20,392 nucleotides of DNA. Source: Myxococcales bacterium. GTDB taxonomy: Bacteria > Myxococcota_A > Polyangia > Fen-1088. Shown here in pieces: positions 7,743-16,228 of the stretch. Where the stretch lies: assembly GCA_003170035.1 (NCBI GenBank), contig PMZX01000222.1, forward strand, positions 17,509-37,900. Direction: 5' to 3'. The notes beneath the pieces are model-generated. The model made no database searches, had not been told where the DNA came from, and saw only the letters and a program-made list of their open reading frames with translations. The first letter of the stretch is position 1, and each line of letters begins with the position of its first letter. A program made the position numbers and the translations under genes.

Positions 7743-9425
7743 ATGAGACCGGGCAGCGAGGGTTCGGGGGACGCCGAGCCGAAACAGAAGCCCACCATAA
7801 CCATCAGGTGGCCCCAGCGTCCGGGCCAGGTGGGGCCTGCCAGGCGTATCATCCTTCTGTGCGGAGACGGTGAGGGAGAGGTCGTGTTCAAGGACAATCG
7901 TCTTTGCCTGCGGCACGCCGAAATCGTCTCGCGTCGGGATGATTTCTTCGTCGTTGCCAAGGACGACGGCGAACCTGTATCGGTGAATGGCAAGCCGGTC
8001 CACGGCGAGGCTCCCCTGCGCGAGCGGGACGTGGTCAAGGTGGGGCACACGGAGATTCGCTTCCGCCATGCGGCCCCGGATGAGCTCGGTCGCGAGGAGG
8101 CGCTCAGTCCCTTCGTGCGCAGGCCCACGCCAGCCCTGGGGATACCCGTGCCCCCGGATCGCACCATGAGTGTCTCCGATTTCGTTGCGCAGAGCCGCGC
8201 CATGCGCGTGCTGGCCAATGCGACCGCCAGCCTGCTCGTGCATCACCCATTCCCCGTGCTCTTCGATCGCATCCTCGATCTGGTGTTCGAGGCTGTGCCA
8301 GCGGACTTCGCTGCCGTCATGTTGCTGGGCGAAAACCAGGAGCCTGTACTCAAAGCAGGTCGCGATCGCTCGGGCCACCCGGTCGAGCAGCGGATCAGCC
8401 GTGCGATCGTGCGCAAGGTCATCGAGGGGCGGGTGGCGGTGATGGCCGGGGATGCTTTCGAGGACGCCAACCTGCGCCAACAGCCCAGCGTGGCGGGCGA
8501 GCCGAGTCGCCGCGTGATCTGCGCTCCGCTCTGGGTTTCGACCCGGCAGGGTGAGCCGGTGCGCGTGCTCGGCGTGCTCTACGCCAGCGCCCGGCTCGAT
8601 CGCGTGCCCTTCCGGGGGGCCGACCTGGAGGTCCTGACCGTCCTGGCCAATACGGCCGCCGCCAAGATAGAAACTGCGTGGCTGCTCGAGGCGGGCATGG
8701 AGCAGCGGCGGCTGCAGGAAGACCTGCGCGTGGCCGCGGAGATCCAGGCCAGCCTTCTGCCCCAGACCCCAGCACACGTTCCAGGCTACGACCTGTCGGG
8801 CCGAACCCAGTCGAGTCGGGCGGTGGGTGGTGATTTCTACGACCTCGCCTACGACGGCAGCCTGCTCCACCTGGCGCTCGGCGACGTCGCGGGCAAGGGC
8901 GTGGGGGCGGCCATGCTCATGGTCGAGTTGCGCTCCACAGTGCGCGCCAACTGGCAAAGCGGGCCGCTGTCCGAAGCCGCGACCCGGATCAACGGCGACT
9001 TTCATCTCAACATCCCTCCGGATCGATACGCGACCTTCTTTCTCGGCCGGCTGTGCCCGGACAGCGGCCGACTGACCTACGTGAATGCAGGCCACAACCG
9101 GCCGCTGCTGGTGGGCGCCGACGGTCGCTGCGAGACACTGGGCGAGGGGGGGATGGCCTTCGGCTCCTTCGCCGACTCGGGCTACGACGAGGCCCAGGTG
9201 TCGATGCAGCCAAATGACACGCTGGTGGTCTTCTCCGACGGCATCAGCGATGCCTGGCCCGAGCCCGGGACGGCAGACCGCGAGCTGGCCCAGATCGTTC
9301 GCAGCGTTGGCACCGGCGGCGCAGACCAGATCCAGCAGGCCATCTTCGAGGCCGCAGATCGGCGCGCCACCGAGCTGCCGCGCGACGACCGGACGTTGGT
9401 TGTGGTGCGCCGCCTGGCAGCGTAG
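7743..9425 (+). CDS. FHA-GAF-SpoIIE (PP2C/RsbU-type) serine phosphatase
   Basis: A 560-residue signalling phosphatase. N-terminal FHA-like domain (RHAEIVSRRDDFFV, VNGKPV, PLRERDVVKVG), a central GAF domain (about 150-330, MRVLANATASLLV to VLANTAAAKIETAW), then a SpoIIE/RsbU PP2C domain starting AAEIQASLLPQTP. PP2C metal-binding acidic motifs are present: GGDFYDL, ALGDVAGKGVGAAM, FSDGISDA and a terminal DDRTLVV. Such proteins dephosphorylate anti-anti-sigma (STAS) or other phosphoserine partners in response to a ligand; no partner is encoded nearby. ATG 7743 was chosen because GGAGGAG (7727-7733) sits nine bases upstream; ATG 7686 has no ribosome site. A TATGAT at 7680-7685 could be a -10 box and would also favour 7743. 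The FHA lacks the usual Gly-Arg and Ser phosphothreonine contacts. Confidence 0.92.
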   Translation: MRPGSEGSGDAEPKQKPTITIRWPQRPGQVGPARRIILLCGDGEGEVVFKDNRLCLRHAEIVSRRDDFFVVAKDDGEPVSVNGKPVHGEAPLRERDVVKVGHTEIRFRHAAPDELGREEALSPFVRRPTPALGIPVPPDRTMSVSDFVAQSRAMRVLANATASLLVHHPFPVLFDRILDLVFEAVPADFAAVMLLGENQEPVLKAGRDRSGHPVEQRISRAIVRKVIEGRVAVMAGDAFEDANLRQQPSVAGEPSRRVICAPLWVSTRQGEPVRVLGVLYASARLDRVPFRGADLEVLTVLANTAAAKIETAWLLEAGMEQRRLQEDLRVAAEIQASLLPQTPAHVPGYDLSGRTQSSRAVGGDFYDLAYDGSLLHLALGDVAGKGVGAAMLMVELRSTVRANWQSGPLSEAATRINGDFHLNIPPDRYATFFLGRLCPDSGRLTYVNAGHNRPLLVGADGRCETLGEGGMAFGSFADSGYDEAQVSMQPNDTLVVFSDGISDAWPEPGTADRELAQIVRSVGTGGADQIQQAIFEAADRRATELPRDDRTLVVVRRLAA

Positions 9426-9537
9426 CCCCGCATCCGTCACCTCGGAGGATTGTAACGGCAATCCAGGCACGGGCGCTGGTGCACACTGCGTCCCATGGTC
9501 GGGACAGTTCTTTCAGTTCACGCCGGGGGAGTCCGGA

Positions 9538-9756
9538 TTGCGGAAAAGCGAGGAGAGATACCGGCGGCTGGTCGAGACGACAGATACCGGCTACGTCATT
9601 GTCGACAACCGGGGCGTTGCCCTCGATGCGAATCAAGCATACGTTCACCTCTCCGGACACGACACCTTCGACCAGATCCTGGGAAGAAGCGTGGTGGACA
9701 GGCCATTTACAATCGCGGAGCTTTCAGACATGTTGAAGGGAAGCTCGCCGGATTGA
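9538..9756 (+). pseudogene. PAS-domain fragment, apparently fused to a receiver-domain end (sensor-kinase remnant)
   Basis: Seventy-two codons. Residues 1 to about 52 read as a normal PAS start: LRKSEERYRRLVETTDTGYV, then VDNRGVALDANQAYVHLSGH and ILGRSVVD. PAS similarity stops there and the frame continues RPFTIAELSDMLKG before a stop, which resembles the KPFTxxELLxxL end of a response-regulator receiver domain. It therefore looks like a hybrid PAS-kinase-receiver gene that lost its middle in frame. There is no ATG. A TTG at 9538 has GGGGGAG six bases upstream (9525-9531), so a short PAS protein could still be made. It lies 112 bp after the phosphatase gene and converges on glmS. The receiver reading is from a short motif and is uncertain. 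Confidence 0.55.
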
Positions 9757-9769
9757 GGAGGGCGTAGCG

Positions 9770-11590
<1,821 letters not shown>

Positions 11591-11954
11591 AGTTTCCTCA
11601 CTACTTGATGATGGCGCCATGCGGCGCACTAATACTTTTGATGGCCAACGCGTCAATGCACCTACTGTGCACGCACTCGGGCAGCGGCGACCTGCGATGT
11701 TTCCACACCAGCAGGTAACGTCCGTTACCCAGAGGTGACGCCCGTCTTCCAGCGGTGGCAAACCCGGTGTGCGCCACTCTCATTGTCCTCCGGCCGTGGT
11801 GCAAACCGTCGGGTTTGAGCCAGGCGATGAAAGAGTCATGCCCGTTTGGATCAGCACGGCCTGTGCCAAGCAAGCTGCGAACGTGGGTTCGGAACTATCG
11901 TCGTCGTCGCTGTGACCGCTGCCGTCGGCGATCATCTAATTTCGTGAGAGCAAG
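11591..11954. other. Divergent intergenic region between glmS and the 152-codon gene
   Basis: A 364-bp stretch with no convincing gene. The minus-strand open frame at 11601-11873 has no recognisable domain and atypical composition. The region should hold the promoters of glmS (leftward) and of the small gene starting at 11955 (rightward). The clearest element is the palindrome at 11714-11729. A smaller hairpin, TGCAC/GTGCA, lies near 11655-11670. No glmS ribozyme-like core was seen, and that element is in any case known from Gram-positives. Confidence 0.6.
11714..11729. promoter_or_regulatory. Perfect palindrome, candidate operator upstream of glmS
   Basis: GGTAACG-TC-CGTTACC has two exact 7-bp half-sites around a 2-bp spacer, a form typical of a site bound by a dimeric repressor. 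It lies 124 bp upstream of the glmS start and 226 bp from the divergent gene. No matching regulator is encoded beside it. Confidence 0.35.
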
Positions 11955-12413
11955 GTGCGAACGCTTAGGTTCTCTTCTACACTGCCGGTTTCCTACCGGG
12001 ACGAGTTGGAGCGCATCGTCTTCTTCAACCCCGAGCAAGGCCGGGTGACCTCCTCGCTGCTCGACTCGGTTCGCCGCTATGGCGTGCCTTCCATCGTCGA
12101 GGACGGCACCTTCCTTCGTTTCCGGTTGCCATGCTTCGGCACCATTCAAAGCCTCTACGCCCTCGACGAAAACGATCAGCCAGTACAACTCGCGGGCGTG
12201 GTCATGTTCGTGCGGGAGGCGCCGGATACCATGCTCCTGCTCCACGTGGCGGTTCACGAGGACTACGCGGCCGGTGGAACACGCGCCGATGCCTGGGTCA
12301 CGCCTCAACTCTTGGCGGCAGTACGGAGTGCGTGTCGGCGAACCCGCGGGATTACCACCTTGCGCCTGCTCTACCCGCACGAAACCCAGGTCCACCTCAA
12401 ACCAAGGGCGTAG
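11955..12413 (+). CDS. Conserved-looking hypothetical protein, possibly GNAT-like
   Basis: A 152-residue soluble protein from a GTG start. I do not recognise the family. The composition is that of a real folded protein: RDELERIVFFNPEQGRVTSS, then GVPSIVEDGTFLRFRLPCFG and YALDENDQPVQLAGVVMF. The stretch LAGVVMFVREAPDTMLLLHV, followed by AVHEDYAAGG, a helix LLAAVRSACRRT and TTLRLLYPHE, has the strand-helix-strand rhythm of an acetyltransferase (GNAT) core. The Q/RxxGxG/A pyrophosphate loop is not visible, so the fold call is weak. Only a poor ribosome site (GAGAGCAAG) precedes the GTG. The minus-strand frame over the same bases reads as a shadow. It converges on the NtrC-like gene with a 29-bp gap. 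Confidence 0.7.
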   Translation: MRTLRFSSTLPVSYRDELERIVFFNPEQGRVTSSLLDSVRRYGVPSIVEDGTFLRFRLPCFGTIQSLYALDENDQPVQLAGVVMFVREAPDTMLLLHVAVHEDYAAGGTRADAWVTPQLLAAVRSACRRTRGITTLRLLYPHETQVHLKPRA

Positions 12414-12442
12414 CCAACACAGAAACTGGTCTCGGCGGAGAA

Positions 12443-13837
12443 TCAGTCAGGACGCTTGAAGATGACCGCGGGAGCGTGCAATTCGCTCTTGGGCGCGCTG
12501 TGGTATTGCTGCAGCCGGTACTGGATGGTCCGCACGCTCATGCCGAGAATCTCCGCCGCCTTCGTGGTGGAGCCGCGGGTCGCCTCCAGGGTGGTCAGAA
12601 TGACGTGACGTTCGATGTCTTCCATCTTCGAGCCCGGAATGCGAATGCCGGCCGTCCTCACCGCCGGAGTCTCCACGCCGGGCGGGAGTTCCGCGGCCGT
12701 CACGCGCGGCCCGCTAGCCAGCACCACCGCGTGTGCAACCGCGTTCTCGAGCTCGCGCACGTTGCCCGGCCACTCGTAGGACGCCAACTCCTCCAGAGCC
12801 TCGTCGGAGAAGCCCGCCAGGGACTTGCCGTCTTCGCTGGCGTACTTGTGCAGAAAGTGCATCGCAAGCGCCAGGATGTCGGAGGGTCGCGCGCGCAAGG
12901 GCGGCAGGTCGATATTGACCACGTTCAGGCAATAGAAGAGATCTTCGCGGAAGCGGCCCTGGGCCACCTCTTCGCGCAGATTGTGGTTGCTGGCCGCGAT
13001 CACGCGCACGTCAACGTGCAAAGTCTCCTCGCCCCCCATGCGTTCAAAGGCGTGCTCCTGCAGAAAGCGCAGCAGTCTCACCTGCAGGGCGGCCGGAAGG
13101 GCGAAGATCTCGTCGAGAAACAGGGTGCCACCGGCCGCCTGCTGCAGCCGCCCCTCACGGCGGCCCGGGCTTCCAGGCAAGGCGCCGCTTTCATGGCCGA
13201 ACAGCTCACTGTCCAGCAGGGGTTCTGCCAAGGCCGCGCAGTGGAGCTTGAGGAAGGGTCCCTTGGCGCGCGGGCTGTACTGATGGATCGTGGTGGCAAG
13301 GAGTTCCTTGCCCGTCCCGGGCTCCCCCGTGATGAGAACACTGGCCTTGGACGCTGCCACCTGGGGCAGGACCTTGAGCACATTCTGCATGGCGGGTGAG
13401 CTGCCCACCACATTGCTGAAGCTGTAGCGCTCGGCCAGGCGAGCCCGCAGCAGCCCGGCCTCGCGGTGAAGCCGCAAGCGGTCCATCTCGCGGCCGACCA
13501 CCAAGGACAGCTCCGTGAGATCGAGCGGCTTGGTCAGGTAGTCGGCCGCGCCCTCCTTGAGCGCCGTGACCGCGGTCTCCACGTCGGCAAATGCCGTGGT
13601 CACGACCACCGGCATATCGTACCCGCCGCTGCGCAGCTTGCGCAGAAACTCCAGACCATCCATGCCCGGCATCTTTAGATCTGTGAGCACCAGATCTGGG
13701 GCGAAGTCAGGCACTTTTCCCAACCCCTTGAATGCGTCGGCTGCGGTCTCAACCGAGTAGCCACCCTCCCGCAGCGCCTCCGCCAGCGCGCCCCGGGCGT
13801 CCGCGTCGTCATCCACTACGAGAACTCTACCCTTCAT
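12443..13837 (-). CDS. NtrC-family response regulator with a non-canonical GAFTGA loop
   Basis: A 464-residue receiver / AAA+ / Fis-HTH protein. Receiver: VVDDD, phospho-acceptor Asp53 in LVLTDLKMPGMDG, Thr80-Thr81 and Lys103. AAA+ domain: Walker A GEPGTGKE (171-178), Walker B TLFLDEI (238-244), sensor I VIAASN (279-284), sensor II WPGNVREL (356-363). DNA-binding helix-turn-helix: STTKAAEILGMSVRTIQYRL (423-442). The loop that contacts sigma-54 reads GALPGS (218-223) instead of GAFTGA. The usual FREDLYYRLNV is FREDLFYCLNV, so the first arginine (297) is kept but the second is Cys303. DEIGELP is DEIFALP. It may bind ATP and DNA without activating sigma-54. A GTG at 13867 is an alternative start. 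It is divergent from the kinase gene at 13927. Confidence 0.93.
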   Translation of the reverse strand: MKGRVLVVDDDADARGALAEALREGGYSVETAADAFKGLGKVPDFAPDLVLTDLKMPGMDGLEFLRKLRSGGYDMPVVVTTAFADVETAVTALKEGAADYLTKPLDLTELSLVVGREMDRLRLHREAGLLRARLAERYSFSNVVGSSPAMQNVLKVLPQVAASKASVLITGEPGTGKELLATTIHQYSPRAKGPFLKLHCAALAEPLLDSELFGHESGALPGSPGRREGRLQQAAGGTLFLDEIFALPAALQVRLLRFLQEHAFERMGGEETLHVDVRVIAASNHNLREEVAQGRFREDLFYCLNVVNIDLPPLRARPSDILALAMHFLHKYASEDGKSLAGFSDEALEELASYEWPGNVRELENAVAHAVVLASGPRVTAAELPPGVETPAVRTAGIRIPGSKMEDIERHVILTTLEATRGSTTKAAEILGMSVRTIQYRLQQYHSAPKSELHAPAVIFKRPD

Positions 13838-13875
13838 GCCTTTCAGCCGGTGCAACACCTGCGCCACATTTCCCA

Positions 13876-13913
13876 GTCTGACGCCTTGGCGCGGACGCGA
13901 CCCGTCTGACGCC
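13876..13913. promoter_or_regulatory. Direct repeat in the divergent promoter region
   Basis: GTCTGACGCC occurs exactly at 13876-13885 and again at 13904-13913, 28 bp start to start. Both copies lie inside the 89-bp gap between the NtrC-like regulator and the kinase gene. This arrangement fits a regulator binding site controlling one or both genes, possibly autoregulation by the NtrC-like protein. No promoter boxes could be assigned with confidence. Confidence 0.4.
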
Positions 13914-13926
13914 CCGAGAGTGATGC

Positions 13927-15450
13927 ATGGCTACCGCAAGGGAACGAGGTTTGCATCGCTTCACCAGCATGACAGGCGGTCTGTGGGACCTGATCTCAAC
14001 TCAAGGGGCGCGAAGCGGCCCCGAATCGGAACAGGTGACGCGCGCCGAGTCGCATCGGCGCGTGGTGTCCCTGCCAATCAGCGATACCGCGCCGGCCAAC
14101 AGCAATACTGCGCCTGCCCCGGTTTTGACCCGAGAGGCTGCCAATCGGTTCGAGTACGTGAGCAAGGTTGGCGCCGGCGGCATGGGGGCGGTTCATTGCG
14201 TCCGCGACAAAAACCTACTGCGCGAGGTGGCCCTCAAGGTCCTGGCCCCGTCGCTGGCTGACGACCCGAAGTACGTCAGGCGGTTTCTCGCCGAGGCGCA
14301 AATACAGGCGCAGCTCGATCATCCCAACATCGCGCCCGTGCACGACCTGACCTTGGATCACGAGGGTACCAACTACTTCACCATGCGCCTGGTGCATGGC
14401 CGGACCCTGGCCGACTGGATCGCGGCTGCGCACGATTCGTGGACGCCCTCGGAGACCATGCACGAGATGCTGGGAGCCTTTCTCAAGGTCTGCGATGCGG
14501 TCGCCTTCGCGCACAGCCGCGGTGTGCTCCACCTGGACATCAAGCCCGAGAACATCATCATGGAGGACTTTGGTACCGTCTATCTGATGGACTGGGGATT
14601 GTCGCGTCTGAGCGTGCGTGATCCCGAACGGAGCGACACTGTGGTCCTCTCGGCCGAGGCCGCGGGCGGCGTGGTGACCGGGGTGGTGGGATCCCCTTCG
14701 TACATGTCGCCCGAGCAGGCCCAGGGGGCCGACGGCCTGGTCAGCGAGCGAACCGATGTCTTTGGCCTGGGCGCGGTCCTGTACGCAATCTTGGCGGGCC
14801 GGCCGCTCTACCTAGCCGACTCGATCGACGAGGTGTTGGAACAGGCGCGGGTAGGCCGGATGCCGCACTTGCCCGAGGCGCCCCGGGGTGTACCCTTGCC
14901 TGCGCGCATCTGCCAGATCACGCGAAAGGCGTTGGCCATCGATCCGCAGGATCGCTACCAGACCGTGCTCGAACTCAAGCGCGAGGTTGAAGGTTTCTTG
15001 CAGGGCGGAATTGCGTTCCCCATGGAGACCTTTGCCGCCGGCGAGCGCGTCGTGATCGAAGGTGAGATGGGAGACGCCGCCTATGTCATCGTGAAGGGAA
15101 CCTGCGTCGCATACACCACGAAGGATGGAAGGCGAAGCGCAGTGTGCGAACTGGGGACCGGCTCGGCGTTTGGCGAGGAAACCGTCTTCCGGCCAGGCCC
15201 GCGCAGCGCGACCGTGGAGGCCGTGACCGATGTGTCGGTGCGTCTGGTGACCCGCGAGATGCTGGACGAGGGACTGGGCCGCGATTCGTGGTTTGGGGCC
15301 TTTGTCATGGCGCTGGCCAACCGCCTTGCGCAGGCGGAGGCTCGGCCGGCCACAGTTTCGCAACCGGACAGCAAGCCATCAACAGGGCAAGAGGCGCGGA
15401 TGGACGGCACAGGGCTTTCAAACGGCAGTGGACTTCCTGCTGCATCCTGA
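13927..15450 (+). CDS. Serine/threonine protein kinase fused to a cyclic-nucleotide-binding domain
   Basis: 507 residues, cytoplasmic, no membrane segment. A basic, Ser-rich N-terminus of about 75 residues precedes a Hanks-type kinase: Gly loop GAGGMG (82-87), Lys104, Glu123, catalytic loop HLDIKPEN (202-209) with Asp204, Lys206 and Asn209, metal loop DWG (222-224), SPEQ in place of APE, and RTDVFGLG with Asp277. The catalytic loop has Leu where RD kinases have Arg, as many bacterial kinases do. Residues about 362-450 form a cNMP-binding domain: GERVVIEGEMGDAAYVI, then FGEETVF and GPRSATV with the phosphate-contacting Arg. The tail is low-complexity. A cyclic nucleotide probably controls kinase activity. 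GAGAG lies about eight bases before the ATG. It is divergent from the NtrC-like regulator, a plausible but unproven partner. Confidence 0.93.
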   Translation: MATARERGLHRFTSMTGGLWDLISTQGARSGPESEQVTRAESHRRVVSLPISDTAPANSNTAPAPVLTREAANRFEYVSKVGAGGMGAVHCVRDKNLLREVALKVLAPSLADDPKYVRRFLAEAQIQAQLDHPNIAPVHDLTLDHEGTNYFTMRLVHGRTLADWIAAAHDSWTPSETMHEMLGAFLKVCDAVAFAHSRGVLHLDIKPENIIMEDFGTVYLMDWGLSRLSVRDPERSDTVVLSAEAAGGVVTGVVGSPSYMSPEQAQGADGLVSERTDVFGLGAVLYAILAGRPLYLADSIDEVLEQARVGRMPHLPEAPRGVPLPARICQITRKALAIDPQDRYQTVLELKREVEGFLQGGIAFPMETFAAGERVVIEGEMGDAAYVIVKGTCVAYTTKDGRRSAVCELGTGSAFGEETVFRPGPRSATVEAVTDVSVRLVTREMLDEGLGRDSWFGAFVMALANRLAQAEARPATVSQPDSKPSTGQEARMDGTGLSNGSGLPAAS

Positions 15451-15456
15451 TATCGT

Positions 15457-15485
15457 TCAGCCCAGTCCTTTTCACGTCGTTTCCG
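15457..15485 (+). repeat. Duplicated upstream element, copy 1 (before the first RRM gene)
   Basis: The core GTCCTTTTCACGTCGT-TTCC (15465-15484) matches GTCCTTTCCACGTCGTCTTCC upstream of rpoZ with one substitution and one inserted base. The match extends leftward as TCAGCCCA against TCAACCC. It begins seven bases after the kinase stop and lies about 134 bp before the first RRM gene. It is a candidate shared promoter or regulator site. Confidence 0.5.
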
Positions 15486-15618
15486 TTTTGCCACGGTCTT
15501 CCATTTGGTGAGCCAGGGCGTTCCGGCTAGCGAGGCGCATAGGGACAATGGCCCGTTTCTTGGGGCAAGCGCGTGGACCGCGGAACCGTCCACTACAGAA
15601 GAACGAGGAGAGAACGAC

Positions 15619-15969
15619 ATGGCGAAAAGGCTGTACGTGGGCAACCTGGCCTACAGCGTGACCGAAGCGGATCTGCGCGAGGTCTTCACCGAGACGGGCA
15701 CCGTGGCCGACGTGAAGGTCGTGCTCGACCGCGAGAGCGGGCGACCGCGCGGTTTTGCATTTGTCGAGATGTCGACCGACGAAGAAGCCGCCAAGGCCAT
15801 GGGGACGTTGAATGGTCGGGAGATCCAGGGACGCGCGATCAGCGTCAGCGAGGCCCGTGAGCGAGGCGGCGGCGGTGGCGGTGGCGGTGGCGGTGGCGGT
15901 GGTCGCGGCCATGGCCGTGGTGGCTTTGGCGGTGGCGGCGGCCGCGAGCGTTCGGGCGGCCGCTGGTAG
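15619..15969 (+). CDS. RRM RNA-binding protein with Gly-rich tail (first paralogue)
   Basis: A 116-residue single-RRM protein of the bacterial/cyanobacterial Rbp type. RNP2 is LYVGNL near the N-terminus and RNP1 is RGFAFVEM, followed by [19 protein letters not shown]. The C-terminal tail is 13 consecutive Gly residues, then [13 protein letters not shown] and a final GGRW. It probably binds single-stranded RNA; relatives are often cold-induced RNA chaperones. ATG 15619 has GAGGAG eight bases upstream. A longer frame from 15505 adds unrelated residues. A 6-bp hairpin, GTGGAC/GTCCAC (15573-15593), lies just upstream of the ribosome site. The gene shares its RRM with the second paralogue at 16933. 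Confidence 0.95.
   Translation: MAKRLYVGNLAYSVTEADLREVFTETGTVADVKVVLDRESGRPRGFAFVEMSTDEEAAKAMGTLNGREIQGRAISVSEARERGGGGGGGGGGGGGRGHGRGGFGGGGGRERSGGRW
15874..15903 (+). repeat. GGTGGC hexamer tract within the first RRM gene
   Basis: Near-perfect tandem GGTGGC units encode most of the 13-residue polyglycine run. A 6-bp unit changes length in frame, so the tract could vary by pairs of glycines between strains without breaking the gene. Confidence 0.7.
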
Positions 15970-16030
15970 GCCTGCAGGGCCCGCCAGCATCGGCCCACCT
16001 CATCGCGGGTGCGCAGACGCACAGGTGAAA

Positions 16031-16103
16031 CGAGGGTGCGATCTGTCCTGTTGCTTGAGAAAACAGATCCTCGGATCTGTTCTTTCTCGTCTTTCGCACC
16101 TCG
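16031..16103 (+). terminator. Terminator with alternative pairing (attenuator-like) after the first RRM gene
   Basis: The segment GATCTGT (16040-16046), its complement ACAGATC (16063-16069) and a second GATCTGT (16074-16080) allow two mutually exclusive hairpins. The right-hand one, AACAGATC/GATCTGTT around CTCG, is followed by the pyrimidine-rich CTTTCTCGTCTTT and looks like an intrinsic terminator. It is extended by GAGAA (16057-16061) and TTCTC (16084-16088). The outer arms CGAGGGTGCGA (16031-16041) and TCGCACCTCG (16094-16103) also pair with one bulge. It lies about 60 bp after the RRM stop. Confidence 0.5.
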
Positions 16104-16113
16104 CGTGGTAGGG

Positions 16114-16142
16114 TCAACCCGTCCTTTCCACGTCGTCTTCCC
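16114..16142 (+). repeat. Duplicated upstream element, copy 2 (before rpoZ)
   Basis: Second copy of the element at 15457-15485, with core GTCCTTTCCACGTCGTCTTC at 16121-16140. It lies just downstream of the terminator-like structure and about 87 bp before the rpoZ ATG, where a promoter for rpoZ would be expected. Confidence 0.5.
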
Positions 16143-16228
16143 TCCCCGCTCGGGCCGTTGACCTGCTGGTCAGCCTCCAGGGCTGTCAAGGCAGTCGAGG
16201 CGATCAGGACTGAACGGGAGGAACACAC

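Noticed and set aside
7455..9470. 671-codon minus-strand open frame opposite the FHA-GAF-SpoIIE gene
   Set aside because: The plus-strand frame encodes three recognisable domains with catalytic residues; the minus frame is His/Gly/Ala-rich with no domain.
11601..11873. 90-codon minus-strand open frame upstream of glmS
   Set aside because: No domain, no ribosome site, and it covers the palindromic likely regulatory region.
11881..11945. Possible tRNA (GGTTCGGAAC seen)
   Set aside because: No matching acceptor, D or anticodon stems could be formed around it.
11591..11954. glmS ribozyme or riboswitch
   Set aside because: No matching core or cleavage-site context is visible, and the element is characteristic of Gram-positive bacteria.
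15651..16022. Minus-strand frame encoding a polyproline protein
   Set aside because: It is the complement of the glycine-rich tail of the first RRM gene.
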